Shown here: piece by piece, positions 34,805 to 43,721 of the stretch
Layout of the letters: every line of letters starts with the position of its first letter
Position numbering within the stretch: position 1 is the first letter of the stretch
Assembly (NCBI GenBank): GCA_951828385.1
Contig: OX639973.1
Span: 496,001 to 560,000 of the forward strand
DNA length: 64,000 nucleotides
Reading direction: 5' to 3'
DNA from: an uncultured Poribacteria bacterium
GTDB taxonomy: Bacteria > Poribacteria > WGA-4E > WGA-3G
Translations under genes and position numbers: made by a program
Notes under the pieces: generated by a model
The model's database searches: none
What the model saw: the letters and a program-made list of their open reading frames with translations, nothing else
Told to the model about the DNA's origin: nothing

Positions 34805-36239
34805 GGGTGTGTAAAGTTTTTGGTAGCGTTTTTTAGAAATGAGTTGAAGTTTGTAAAGAAAAATGGTATCTTCTCCAAAAGCTAGTTCCAAAAGTCTATC
34901 CTAAGGAGAAGATACCATGTCTAACATTGTAGCAGAAATCAAGGAAGAAATGGAAGTTATTTTTCAAGAACTCAGTGATATCGAGGCCGTTGGGGTCTCA
35001 ACAGTAGAAGCGCGTGTGTCTGCGGCTGCTGGTTCTTGGGCGCAAAGGTTATCCGAGGCAGTTCTATCAGAAGCAGCGAGTTCTGAGGCAGCATCGCCTC
35101 TGAGTGTTCCGTGTCCATCTTGTCAAGGGCATAGCCATCGGTATCGGTTCAGAGCGCGCAACTTTACGACGGCTTGTGGTGTTGTGCGTGTGTCGAGATG
35201 GGCGTATAAATGCCGGTGCGGTCATATTCATGTGCCATGGGAGGCCCGTCAAGACCTGAGGGGTCAGTATACACGGCGCGTATCGGCAACGATGATGCGT
35301 TTAGCTGCACAACTGAACTATCGTGCGGCAGCTTCAGAGTTGAAACATCACGGGATTCAGGTCAGCCACACGACGCTGCATCAGAAAGTGCTGGCGTGGT
35401 CAGAAGGTGAAGAAGTCTCTACCTATGCAGATGAAGAACCGCTTGATACAGGCTCTCGGTGGTATGTTTCTTGTGATGGTTGCCACACCAACTCGCCGGC
35501 GGGTTGGAAAGAAGTCAAAGTCGGGAGCGTTTCTAAAGATTATCCGTATACGCATGCTACATCTGTGCTAAAAGTCCGCCCCGGGAGCCCGAGATATGTC
35601 GCCTCTGTGACCCCTGCGGCAGATTTTGGTAAACACCTGTCTGATTTAGCGACACAGACCGGCATTTATCAAGACGAAAAAACGATGGACACCGAAGAAG
35701 TCGTCGTCATAGGGGATGGGGCGGCGTGGATATGGAACTTGGCGGATGAACACTTTCCGGGTGCCACCGAAATCGTTGACTATATGCATGCCAAGAGGCA
35801 TTTATATGATGTTGCTAAGCAAGCCCTCGGAGAAGATGCCCGGGATACCGTCGAAACTTGGGTCAATGCGACCGAGACACCTCTTTACAATGGAGAGACT
35901 GCCCAAGTCATCGCACGTATACGAGATTTGGAAACACAAAACCCAACGATAGGAGATGTCCTCGAAAGAGAAGTCGGCTATTTTCAAAAACATTCTGATC
36001 GCATGCAATATGAGACGTTCAACGAAAAGGGGTATCAGATCGGCAGTGGGGTCATTGAGTCGGCTTGTAAGCATGTTGTCGCTGAACGCTGTAAACAAGC
36101 AGGCATGCGATGGAGCAAACCCGGCATCAATGCGATACTCTTTTGGAGATGTTTGCTAAAGAATGATACTTGGGATACTTATTGGGACACACAAGAAAAG
36201 CAGGCTGCCTAAATGTGCTGCCAAAAACTTTACACACCC
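34805..36239 (+). mobile_element. Insertion sequence, ISKra4-type, intact
   Basis: A 1435-bp element bounded by inverted repeats: GGGTGTGTAAAGTTTTTGGT at the left (34805) and its reverse complement at the right (36217-36239), 22 of 23 bases identical. It carries one transposase gene. No target-site duplication is obvious. The left end abuts a restriction-gene fragment. Confidence 0.9.
34917..36212 (+). CDS. ISKra4-family transposase
   Basis: A 431-residue DDE transposase. Zinc-binding cysteines occur in VPCPSCQGH and AYKCRCGHIH; the catalytic residues are likely D in YVSCDGCHTN, D in VVVIGDGAAWIWN and E in YQIGSGVIESACKHVVAERC, the last being a family signature. AAGGAG stands nine bases before ATG. 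The frame is open from end to end and the element has both ends, so it may still move. Confidence 0.92.
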   Translation: MSNIVAEIKEEMEVIFQELSDIEAVGVSTVEARVSAAAGSWAQRLSEAVLSEAASSEAASPLSVPCPSCQGHSHRYRFRARNFTTACGVVRVSRWAYKCRCGHIHVPWEARQDLRGQYTRRVSATMMRLAAQLNYRAAASELKHHGIQVSHTTLHQKVLAWSEGEEVSTYADEEPLDTGSRWYVSCDGCHTNSPAGWKEVKVGSVSKDYPYTHATSVLKVRPGSPRYVASVTPAADFGKHLSDLATQTGIYQDEKTMDTEEVVVIGDGAAWIWNLADEHFPGATEIVDYMHAKRHLYDVAKQALGEDARDTVETWVNATETPLYNGETAQVIARIRDLETQNPTIGDVLEREVGYFQKHSDRMQYETFNEKGYQIGSGVIESACKHVVAERCKQAGMRWSKPGINAILFWRCLLKNDTWDTYWDTQEKQAA

Positions 36240-36367
36240 GTTCAGCATCCGGAACTTGACACCAGAATGCGAATAAGATATAATACCCAGAAAAATATAG
36301 ATACAAAAATGGAATATGAATCTCGGAATAGGAAACAAACCGAATTGGAAAATTAGAAGGAATGAAA

Positions 36368-36802
36368 ATGGATAAATCTTACATAACTTTACAACATAAC
36401 GGTTATAGACTAACAATCTATAACGGCATTACCCCTCTGGATCCAGATAACGATAATGTCGATGTTCGGGTCACTTTTCCGAACGGTGACAATTTCTCTG
36501 CCACCTTTTTTACCCTCCAAAACATTGACACCTTGATGCAACACTATACAAAGACTGGCGAATGTGCTGCCGGTTCCTACTTCTGGGCATCTAACATGAT
36601 CATCGTCCAAAAACTTACAGAACAGACGATCTGTGAAGCCATTGATGATTTGTTAGCAGCAGAGAAATTTACGTCTATTTTTTCAAAAAATTCGGAACCC
36701 ACAATTGTTCCTCCCAAAGATGGAGAGGCACTCTTCAAACGGTTTGATGAATCTTTACGGGCATTCGGGCGTAAAGCCCAATCCTTTAGGTTTGGGATAT
36801 AA
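36368..36802 (+). CDS. Hypothetical protein
   Basis: A 144-residue protein not recognised. The N-terminal half is beta-rich (SYITLQHNGYRLTIYNGI, VDVRVTFPNGDNFSATFF), followed by a helical segment (LTEQTICEAIDDLLAAEKF). No signal peptide or membrane helix. AGAAGG seven bases upstream favours ATG 36368 over 36362. It lies between the IS element and the structured-RNA locus. Confidence 0.55.
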   Translation: MDKSYITLQHNGYRLTIYNGITPLDPDNDNVDVRVTFPNGDNFSATFFTLQNIDTLMQHYTKTGECAAGSYFWASNMIIVQKLTEQTICEAIDDLLAAEKFTSIFSKNSEPTIVPPKDGEALFKRFDESLRAFGRKAQSFRFGI

Positions 36803-36838
36803 GTTTCCCGCTAATGGCCTATCACCCTAAAAATAGAT

Positions 36839-36867
36839 TTGACTTTCGCCTAAAAATGTAGTATAAT
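36839..36867 (+). promoter_or_regulatory. Strong promoter before the structured RNA
   Basis: TTGACT (36839-36844), a 17-nt spacer and TATAAT (36862-36867). Transcription should start near A36875, where the first base-paired strand of the predicted RNA begins. No coding start is in reach. Confidence 0.75.
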
Positions 36868-36874
36868 TAATATC

Positions 36875-37257
36875 AGCACTTGGTTAGGATTTCTACCTCT
36901 CTCTATCTTTGAGAGAGTCCTAACCGACCTTGTAGAAAGGGTCTTAAGTGCGAAGTGCGACACCACTAAAAACATGTATCGGGCAGTTGACGCGTAATTG
37001 AGCGAAAGCTTGGATCGGAGCAGAGGTAAAAGTCTGCACGTTGTATTGCTGCCCACTTTCAACTTTTCTATCCATTTCGGATAGAGGTAGGCGGGGATAG
37101 CCGTGAAAGTTTTTCGCACGATATGCCTACGGGGATTTTTCACCCTGTCGGGAATCGCCTACTGGTGGAGCGAAAATAAGACGGTCTACTCTCAGATAAA
37201 ACCGCGGTCGCTACGAAGCCGAAGCCTCTACCTTTAGGTAGTGGGTGCTATCACAGA
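36875..37257 (+). ncRNA. Unclassified structured RNA, about 380 nt
   Basis: Nested complementary segments after a strong promoter: GGTTAGGA 36882 with TCCTAACC 36918; TCTCTC with GAGAGA inside it; GGGCAG 36981 with CTGCCC 37049; AGC-GAAA-GCT at 37001; GCAGA 37020 with TCTGC 37033; CTATCC 37068 with GGATAG 37079; GTAGGCG 37087 with CGCCTAC 37156; CTACC-TTTA-GGTAG at 37228; and a possible closing helix AGCACTT 36875 with GGGTGCT 37243 (two G-U pairs). No long open frame covers it. No match to RNase P, tmRNA, SRP or 6S RNA was recognised. The 3' GAAGCC-stem-TTTA-stem block recalls IS200/IS605 right ends, a possible alternative. Confidence 0.5.
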
Positions 37258-37360
37258 ACTCCTAATCTAAAATGCAAGGTTTGTGCGTAATATCCGGCGA
37301 GGTTAATAAAACCTCGCCAGCAACGTCAAATATCGCAAGGCTCCCCTACGCGACTTACAA

Positions 37361-38082
37361 TCAACGTGAATTCTTCAGACTTCCCCACGTAACTGCTAAC
37401 TTCTGCGCGGGTTCAACTGCAAGGGTTGCCTCACCTAAGGTAATCGCTGGGATTATAGGCACTGAACCTAATTCCAAAGAGATGATGTCTATCGTCTCAA
37501 TCCAGTCATCAGGACGTGGATTTTCCCATTTTGTGGTAATCAAGCCAGCGTGTCCACAGGGACCACCTTCTTTCAAAATCCATCCCCAGACGGAGTTATC
37601 GTCTTCAAGTGCGTTGCCATCGTGGCACCAGTCGTCGGAGTTAAAACCTGAAATCATCTCCAGTTCTTCCTTTTCCCGGTCCGGTAGTGCATGACGAACT
37701 TGTAGCTGGGCACCCCGTTCTGTTCCCATCCCGTTGCGTGGAAAAAGTAGACGAACTTCGCTTTGCCGCTAATTTCAATGTCTTCGACTGCCTTGGGCCA
37801 TTTCGCTGCATTCGTTCCAAAGACGACGATGGCACCGTCAATAATCTGGAATTCAACCTTTCCATCGGGTCCCTCAAATTCATCGACTTCACCAATAGGC
37901 AGCCGAGAAAGTGTGCTGTCCCCAGCGTTCAGCGTCCACCACTCGTGATCCACCAGTTTTGTGTTTGAATAGGGTTCGATATCAACAAACACCCATTCGT
38001 CTAATGCATCGGCAATTCCTACTGAGAAAAGACTGACAGCACAGAAAAAAGCAGTCAGCATGAACAACTTAACCAATTTCAT
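37361..38082 (-). pseudogene. Frameshifted secreted protein gene with shared C-terminal tail
   Basis: The first part (start 38082, AGGAGG eight bases upstream) has a signal peptide ending near VGIADALDE and a beta-rich body up to YKFVMHYRTG, then stops at 37654. A -1 shift at CGGGAAAAGG (near 37680) restores EKEELEMISGFNSDDWCHD and a body that runs to LAVEPAQKLAVTWGSLKNSR at the C-terminus, the tail shared with four other proteins here. Together they make about 240 residues. It is either a true pseudogene, a base-call or assembly error, or less likely a programmed shift. The body resembles secreted beta-sandwich carbohydrate-binding domains, without a firm family. Confidence 0.75.
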
Positions 38083-38194
38083 AGCAAATTCCTCCTGTGT
38101 TGATCTGTGGGGATATTATAACAGAATTAGAAATGATGTCTACAAATTTCGGTAGGTTGGCAAGACAGGTGTCCGCGGTGGGTGTAAATCAGAA

Positions 38195-38584
38195 TCAATT
38201 ACCGGTATGTTTTTTATAGGCGAATTCAAGGACAGGGAGAAGGGTTGACATGTTTTCAGGGATATTGTAATAGACATAATCTACTGATTTACCCTCCATA
38301 ACGCCATAATATTCACACCTATTATTTTCACGCTCCAATTGCTTTGCTTCTTCTTTGGTTATCCGCACAAATATCCGAGGTAAAGTTGGATTTTTTTTGA
38401 TTAACAGATCATCTCTACCCACAATCGGATCGGGAAACCTGCCAGAAGGCAGAATACCAAATATCCTTTTTATCCCTATCCTTCCTATAACCCCTTTATC
38501 TGTTAGCCGAAAACCACAAAGCATTTGTGAAAGTTTAGTTGGACTGAGTTTCCATATATCCAGCAAGGTTAGATGAAGATTCAA
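38195..38584 (-). CDS. Hypothetical protein
   Basis: A 129-residue frame with a TTG start at 38584 and no clear ribosome binding site. Basic, soluble, with PTLPRIFVRITKEEAKQLE and SVDYVYYNIPENMSTLLPV as its more protein-like stretches. Its family is not recognised. Another frame upstream begins MTELIFE, so a frameshift relative to an ancestral start is possible. Confidence 0.4.
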   Translation of the reverse strand: MNLHLTLLDIWKLSPTKLSQMLCGFRLTDKGVIGRIGIKRIFGILPSGRFPDPIVGRDDLLIKKNPTLPRIFVRITKEEAKQLERENNRCEYYGVMEGKSVDYVYYNIPENMSTLLPVLEFAYKKHTGN

Positions 38585-38605
38585 AAATTAATTCGGTCAT
38601 TTCTT

Positions 38606-38705
38606 GGGGTAGTCCGGTGCGGTTAGGAAACCGCACCTACCGGGCCTGGGGGCGCATTAAAATTACCGATTCAAATAATTAAACTTCATGAACCGCGCCT
38701 ACTGG
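38606..38705. repeat. Dispersed intergenic repeat, copy F
   Basis: GTCCGGTGCGGTTAGGAAAC, CGCACCTACCGGGCCTGGGG and, further on, GAACCGCGCCTACTGG. Its right part reads into the 3' end of the hicB-like gene. Confidence 0.65.
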
Positions 38706-38913
38706 TAACGGAGCCCGGGACTTCTGATATTTTCCCTTGTTCTTTACAAAATTCAATGTAACCTTCAATTGACTTTTGCATCTCTTCGCGGAGCTCTGAT
38801 ACAGATGCACCATAGAACGTGATTACGTCATTGGTGTTAATTACCGTTCCATGGAAAAGGTCAATTTCTGGATCAAAATTGACAGCCCCTATATAACCTT
38901 TGTATTCAATCAT
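38686..38913 (-). CDS. HicB-like antitoxin, C-terminally truncated
   Basis: A 75-residue protein with the HicB opening MIEYKGYIGAVNFDPEIDLF and HGTVINTNDVITFYGASVSE, then LREEMQKSIEGYIEFCKEQG. HicB antitoxins normally continue for 30-40 residues with a ribbon-helix-helix or HTH DNA-binding part. Here the last nine residues (SVTSRRGS end) are encoded by dispersed repeat copy F. No HicA toxin is next to it. Likely a relic or a truncated antitoxin. Confidence 0.75.
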   Translation of the reverse strand: MIEYKGYIGAVNFDPEIDLFHGTVINTNDVITFYGASVSELREEMQKSIEGYIEFCKEQGKISEVPGSVTSRRGS

Positions 38914-38941
38914 AACATAATCCTAACAGAAAGCAAGATTT

Positions 38942-40651
38942 TTATTTTTTTGATGAGGGGACGGCGGGTTCGACGTATAGGGTTTTTTCGCGGGTGTAAT
39001 GCACGTAGCCTGCGACGTTGCCTTTGCGTTTTACGACATACCGCGCCCATGTATAATCAACTGGCACATTACTCGCATGATGCGCTTTGCTGTAGTAGGC
39101 GGCGAGTTGTGCGGCTTGCAATAAGGTCGGCATCGGGATGTCTGGACGGTTCTCTGGGTTACGGATGATGACGTGCGAACCGTGGATCTGTTTGGTATGG
39201 AGCCACATATCGCTCGGTTTGGCAATCTGACGCAGGAGCAGATCGTTCGACTGACTGTTTTTGCCAACATACATCTGGAAACCGTTGGTAGAGGTGTACC
39301 TTCGGAAGGGTCCCTCGCCGACCTCCTGCTTCCGTTTGCCACGCTGTGGTGCCTTGAGATAACCGTTCTCGACAAACTCAGCGTGAAGCCGCTGCAGTGC
39401 TGCCAAAGTATCAGCGGATTCCAATTTAGACGTATAAAGTTGGAGCGTCTCTTGATCGGCATCCAAGTCTGAGATGAGCTGCTGGATGCGCGAACGTCCG
39501 CGCTTCGCCTTTGTGTATTTCTTAAAATAAGCCTGAGCGTTGTCGGAAGGGGTCTGCTCTGGGTTGAGCGGTATCAATATCTTTTCGAGTTCAGGACTAT
39601 AGTAGTTCTGAAGTTCTACCTGTTTCTGTCCGCGGGTGATCGTGTGTAGGTTGGCGAGGATTAATTCGCCTTGAATGCGATAATCATCAGCTTTTTCTGC
39701 GCGTTCCAAATCGGTTTGCAATGCTTTCGCTTTTCGACGGAGTATCCCCCTCTGCTTCTTTAATGCTTGCGTCAGTGTCCGGCGTTCCGAAGCGATGCTC
39801 TCCTTTAAGGTGATGGCATCGTAGTAGGCACAGAACGCAGTGCTCATTGTGTCAAATACTTGAGAAGCGGCGTTCGGAAATTGCTGCAGCGGTAGGGACG
39901 ATACTGCGATTGGATCGTCGCCATCCGTGAGGAGTTGTGGTGAAGCGTGCTTCGGATCGAAATAGGTGATAACCTGCTGATAGGCATCCCAGAGTTCTGT
40001 TTCAGCAGCGCGTGCGACGACCTCTTTCGCGAGTGTTGGACTGAACCCGTCAATGTTGTTAAAGAGTTGTTTCCAACCCACCTCTGCTTGCTCACCTATC
40101 AGTTCCGTAAATGCTGCTTTGTCTAACGTCAACGGGTCCACTTTTCCCTGTTGCGGTGGCAAAGTGTATGTCTCACCGGGCAAAATTTCTCGGTGTCGGC
40201 TCATTGTCTCGTCAATACGCTTGAGGCTTTCGAGAATCCTGTCGTCGGTTGCATCTATGAGAATGATGTTGCTATGTTTGCCCATCATCTCTGCGATAAC
40301 GGCTTTCGGGGAGGGTTGTATCGGTTCATCGGAGACGGGTTGGACGGTTATCTTGAGTATCCGATCCCAGCCGAGTTGTTCTATCTCGGTAATCGTGCCG
40401 CCTCTGAGATGTGTTGTGAGGAAATCCGCGAGATAGGACTGTTTTTGTCCGGGTGGCGGTTTTTCGATGAGATGGGCGCGAGCATGCACCGAGTGTGCGG
40501 ATACCGTGAGCCAGTACGTTTCGGTCGCGCGACTCATCCTGAATGAAAAGGCGTGTGCATTCGCCTGTTCAATATGCCGAATCGTACCGCCTAAAAGGGT
40601 TTCGCGTAGTTCTTGCGTAACAATGCGGAGTGCTAAAGAATCGTAAGACAT
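38942..40651 (-). CDS. rqcH: NFACT-family protein RqcH
   Basis: A 569-residue NFACT protein. NFACT-N is shown by SLALRIVTQELRETLLGGTI and AEMMGKHSNIILIDATDDRI; a central coiled coil follows (residues 280-410); NFACT-R is shown by DLLLRQIAKPSDMWLHTKQI, HGSHVIIR and YSKAHHASNVPVDYT. RqcH binds split 50S subunits carrying stalled chains and directs alanine tailing. It is often annotated as fibronectin-binding protein. Nine bases separate its start from the DapA-like gene end. Confidence 0.92.
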   Translation of the reverse strand: MSYDSLALRIVTQELRETLLGGTIRHIEQANAHAFSFRMSRATETYWLTVSAHSVHARAHLIEKPPPGQKQSYLADFLTTHLRGGTITEIEQLGWDRILKITVQPVSDEPIQPSPKAVIAEMMGKHSNIILIDATDDRILESLKRIDETMSRHREILPGETYTLPPQQGKVDPLTLDKAAFTELIGEQAEVGWKQLFNNIDGFSPTLAKEVVARAAETELWDAYQQVITYFDPKHASPQLLTDGDDPIAVSSLPLQQFPNAASQVFDTMSTAFCAYYDAITLKESIASERRTLTQALKKQRGILRRKAKALQTDLERAEKADDYRIQGELILANLHTITRGQKQVELQNYYSPELEKILIPLNPEQTPSDNAQAYFKKYTKAKRGRSRIQQLISDLDADQETLQLYTSKLESADTLAALQRLHAEFVENGYLKAPQRGKRKQEVGEGPFRRYTSTNGFQMYVGKNSQSNDLLLRQIAKPSDMWLHTKQIHGSHVIIRNPENRPDIPMPTLLQAAQLAAYYSKAHHASNVPVDYTWARYVVKRKGNVAGYVHYTREKTLYVEPAVPSSKK

Positions 40652-40659
40652 GGTAAGAT

Positions 40660-41598
40660 CTAATGGTAACGTTTCAAGTCTTGTGTTATCCTGCGGAGTT
40701 GCGTTTGGATTTCTGCTGGGACGCGTGGATTAAAGGGACCGCCGGTGCCCGCGGCAATATCGTCGAAACCGCTTAAAATCATCGCCTCAACGACGGCAGA
40801 ATAGTTATAGACCCGCTCGTTCATGAAACGGATTTCCTCAAGCGGTGCGATGTCGGCTTCAATCCGTGCAGAGGTCTCGTAATCACCGCGGCGTTGTGCG
40901 TTGTTAATCTCGTCTGAGGCGCGTGCGAACGCGACGGCTATGCCAGAAGTATGGCCTTTTGCGCCTAACTGGGCAGGTCGCGTACACCTGTCCCCAATAC
41001 CCCACATCACAATACCACTATCACCTACACCTTCAACGAGGGGTTCGACATCCTCCTCACCCGTCCCAATCTTCACACCGATGAAATGTGGTGAGTCGTT
41101 TAGGAGGCGGATGACTGCGGAGAGATCGCGCTTCTGACGGAAATAGTAGAGAAAACGTGCGCCACAAGTTGTACCATATCTTTCACCGAATTCCATGTAC
41201 TGTTGGTAGACACCCTCCGGATTAGAAACTCCGGTTAGCGGCATGAGTAGATAGGCATCTGGGGGTCTACTGAGTTCCGTTTGTGCTTCAATGAGTTGAC
41301 CGGCTTGGCGGATCGGGTTGGGAACAACACCGGAGATGAGGATACCGTCGTCGCCAATCTGTTGCCCGGTCTTGTCAATGAGGCGCAGCTGCTTGGTTTC
41401 ACTGATGTGGTGAATCAGGCTTGTTCCGGCGATTGCAATGACGCGCTGCCGTCCTTCGTCAAGGTAGTTGTTGCGCATCAAATAGTCGATATTTTGGGCA
41501 TGCCCTGTCCAATCAATCTTATCTTTTTTGAAAGGGACGATAGGAATTGTGGTAACCGAGTTAAGCGCATCAAGTAGTTGTGGTATCTCTAATGGCAT
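40660..41598 (-). CDS. Dihydrodipicolinate synthase/NAL family aldolase
   Basis: A 312-residue (beta/alpha)8 lyase of the DapA family. Marks: VTTIPIVPFKKDKIDWTGH, the substrate loop near IAGTSLIHHIS (in place of the GTTGE of true DapA), the tyrosine region ARFLYYFRQK and the Schiff-base lysine in HFIGVKIGTGEED. The altered GTTGE motif argues against DapA itself and for another 2-keto acid or sugar-acid aldolase. AGGAG precedes the ATG. Confidence 0.85.
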   Translation of the reverse strand: MPLEIPQLLDALNSVTTIPIVPFKKDKIDWTGHAQNIDYLMRNNYLDEGRQRVIAIAGTSLIHHISETKQLRLIDKTGQQIGDDGILISGVVPNPIRQAGQLIEAQTELSRPPDAYLLMPLTGVSNPEGVYQQYMEFGERYGTTCGARFLYYFRQKRDLSAVIRLLNDSPHFIGVKIGTGEEDVEPLVEGVGDSGIVMWGIGDRCTRPAQLGAKGHTSGIAVAFARASDEINNAQRRGDYETSARIEADIAPLEEIRFMNERVYNYSAVVEAMILSGFDDIAAGTGGPFNPRVPAEIQTQLRRITQDLKRYH

Positions 41599-41609
41599 AT
41601 TCTCTCCTT

Positions 41610-42437
41610 TTAAAACGTTCTCTGCAGGACGACCGCGCCTGTAAATCCTCCTGTCAATATGTCCGTTTGAATGTCTATATCAAAGGGGCGGGTTTGTGTC
41701 TGTGTGAGCGGATTTTGCGAGCGGCTATTGGAGCGTTTGGTTGTGATACGCGCTTCCACAGCACTTACAACATGGTTTAAAATTGCCAAACCTAAAAAAA
41801 ACTTTGCGCGTTCAAAGGTGTCGTTGGCTTTTTGGCGCAAATCAAAAGCCTCCAATCGGTATTTTGAACCGAGGCCTCTCTCCTCAAGGTCCCCATGGTT
41901 CTCATTTTTTAGGTCTGGGTTCAGATCCGCCCAATACCATTTGCCCGTGCGGTTTCGGGTCGCCTCAGAATCATACTTGTGGTTCCATGTTTCAAACTGT
42001 GTGGCGTGTTCAAAATCCTCGATCGGGTCCCAATCTTCAAAGGCACCAGCACCGATAAAGATAACGTGATCTCTGACGACATCCCGATAGTCATCGCGAG
42101 TGTTTGCAGCCGAGTTTCGGAGAACAAAAAAGGTTGTGAGGAAACCGACCTCTGCCGCGGTATAGATATAACCGCGCTTGGCACCCGTATAGAGTTGCCC
42201 CATGCCGGGAATCACAAGCGAATAGAGAAACGCTTCATTCGGGGATTTCCGGGGTTGAAGTTCCTGGCTCGCTGCCATAGTGGCAGCCGATTGGTTCGCG
42301 AGCGAGCGGTTACCGAGTTTGGAATCGAGCGCAAAAGCTACGAAGGGCTGTCTATTGAAAACATCGGAAGCAAGGCAGACACCAGACGATAAACACAATA
42401 ACAGTACAAGTATCAAAATTTGGGTGTTAAATTTCAC
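41610..42437 (-). CDS. Exported DUF5683-like protein
   Basis: A 275-residue protein with a signal peptide (residues 1-23, ILVLLLCLSSGVCLAS). It carries the segment FLYSLVIPGMGQLYTGAKRG, a hallmark of DUF5683-like proteins of the outer membrane or periplasm, then GYIYTAAEVGFLTTFFVLRN, a likely membrane segment. The remainder is charged and helical, ending in a short beta hairpin. It follows the PorV-type gene by 16 bases, so the two are probably co-expressed. Function unknown. Confidence 0.75.
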   Translation of the reverse strand: MKFNTQILILVLLLCLSSGVCLASDVFNRQPFVAFALDSKLGNRSLANQSAATMAASQELQPRKSPNEAFLYSLVIPGMGQLYTGAKRGYIYTAAEVGFLTTFFVLRNSAANTRDDYRDVVRDHVIFIGAGAFEDWDPIEDFEHATQFETWNHKYDSEATRNRTGKWYWADLNPDLKNENHGDLEERGLGSKYRLEAFDLRQKANDTFERAKFFLGLAILNHVVSAVEARITTKRSNSRSQNPLTQTQTRPFDIDIQTDILTGGFTGAVVLQRTF

Positions 42438-42452
42438 GTTTAGTGTCCCCTC

Positions 42453-43577
42453 TTAAAAGATGACCAGCCCAGTTACTTCGATCAGCCGCTGATTGTTTGG
42501 GCCGAAACTGGGACCGTAACTTAGATCGAGATTGAATAGGTATATCTTCACGCCGATACCGCCGGTAAAATAATCTGTCCAATTTGGTAGGTTGATACCG
42601 GGTTCAATCTTATAGCCGACGCGGAGCGCGAGGATATCGCCGAGCCAGTACTCCAAACCGAGATTCTTTTGGAGATGTCGCCATTCAAATGCCCGGAGAC
42701 CGACACCCCGATCGGAAAGCAGTTGTCCCTGCGTTAGTTTCTCTTCTCTTTCGGCGTTAAGTCGTTCCAAATCGACCAATAATTCGTCTTCATCTTCTGC
42801 CAATTTATCAACATAAGCTGTGACACCACTGACGAAACGGATGTGGTTATACCTATCTTGATAGAGGCTCATAGATGTACCGATGCGTAGAAACCGAGGT
42901 AACGGATCGGCTTGGTTTTCATCAATAAACGAGATCCCGGGGCCGATGTTCTGAATCGCGGCACCGACCGTTGTCGGTATGAGATCAAAAGGTAGAAGGT
43001 ATTGCATGCCGAGATCAACGGCATAAGAACTGCCGTTCTCGCGTCCGAGTACCATCCGAATGACTTTACCGTTGATGCCTGCGGATAGGGAATCCGTAAT
43101 CCGGTCTGCGTAGGAGAATGTTAGCGCGAAGTTGGTACCGAGGCTCTCCTCGCGTAGGACTTCAGGCGAATCTGTCGTAACAGGGATGGTGCCCTGTCCT
43201 TGCATCTGGAGCGTTGCGCCGATGGTGCCGGCATCACCGAGCGGCATCGCGCCGGAAAGGAAGGTATAGTATAACCCTTCACCGGCTTCCCCGAAAGGTC
43301 CGCTGTAATCTGTATAGAACATTGAGGCTTGTGCTGCTTTTTTACCGGATCGGAGTCTGCTTTCAGGCATATCTGCAAGCCCGCTTGGGTTCCAGAGGGA
43401 TGTCGTTACATCGCCAGACATCGCGGAAAATGCGTCGCCGAGGGCTCTTGCCCGTGCGCCGCCGCCGAGGTTCAATATCTGTGCGCCGGTCCGCCCGGGA
43501 CCCGCGAGTGTTGTGACCGGTAGCAGGACGGTAAGCGATAGAAGTAGTATGAAGGTTTTTCGTATAGAAACGTACAC
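42453..43577 (-). CDS. PorV/PorQ family outer-membrane protein (second copy)
   Basis: A 374-residue exported barrel. After the signal peptide (TFILLLSLTVLLPVTTLAGP) come the family motifs ILNLGGGARARALGDAFSAM and TTSLWNPSGLADMPES, beta strands and a C-terminal LIEVTGLVIF. It is related in fold to the protein at 31088-32020 but distant in sequence. AAGAGGAGC ten bases before GTG 43577 is the best start; TTG at 43604 is also in frame. Together with the DUF5683-like gene it forms an envelope pair. Confidence 0.85.
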   Translation of the reverse strand: MYVSIRKTFILLLSLTVLLPVTTLAGPGRTGAQILNLGGGARARALGDAFSAMSGDVTTSLWNPSGLADMPESRLRSGKKAAQASMFYTDYSGPFGEAGEGLYYTFLSGAMPLGDAGTIGATLQMQGQGTIPVTTDSPEVLREESLGTNFALTFSYADRITDSLSAGINGKVIRMVLGRENGSSYAVDLGMQYLLPFDLIPTTVGAAIQNIGPGISFIDENQADPLPRFLRIGTSMSLYQDRYNHIRFVSGVTAYVDKLAEDEDELLVDLERLNAEREEKLTQGQLLSDRGVGLRAFEWRHLQKNLGLEYWLGDILALRVGYKIEPGINLPNWTDYFTGGIGVKIYLFNLDLSYGPSFGPNNQRLIEVTGLVIF

Positions 43578-43721
43578 TGAATTGTCGCTCCTCTTGTCAA
43601 TCAAAATTTAATTCTAATCTTATCATATATTTGTTTGCCATATATATAATAACGCAATTGCCCTTAAAAACGCAAATTCGTTTAATTGGTTTACCAATGC
43701 CATTCAATTTTAAGAAAATAT

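Noticed and set aside
37100-37236. A TnpB C-terminus coding frame in the 3' half of the structured RNA
   Set aside because: Both candidate frames are short and soon hit stops; no TnpB zinc-finger motif is present.
36875-37257. RNase P RNA or 6S RNA at the structured locus
   Set aside because: GGTAAAAG and GGAGCGAAA faintly recall RNase P, but the strictly conserved P4 strands (GAGGAAAGTCC and ACAGAA...GGCTTA) are missing. The length and shape do not suit 6S RNA.
37676-37686. Programmed -1 frameshift at GGGAAAA
   Set aside because: The heptamer is not in the required X-XXY-YYZ frame and no typical stimulator was seen, so it is kept as frameshift of unknown origin.
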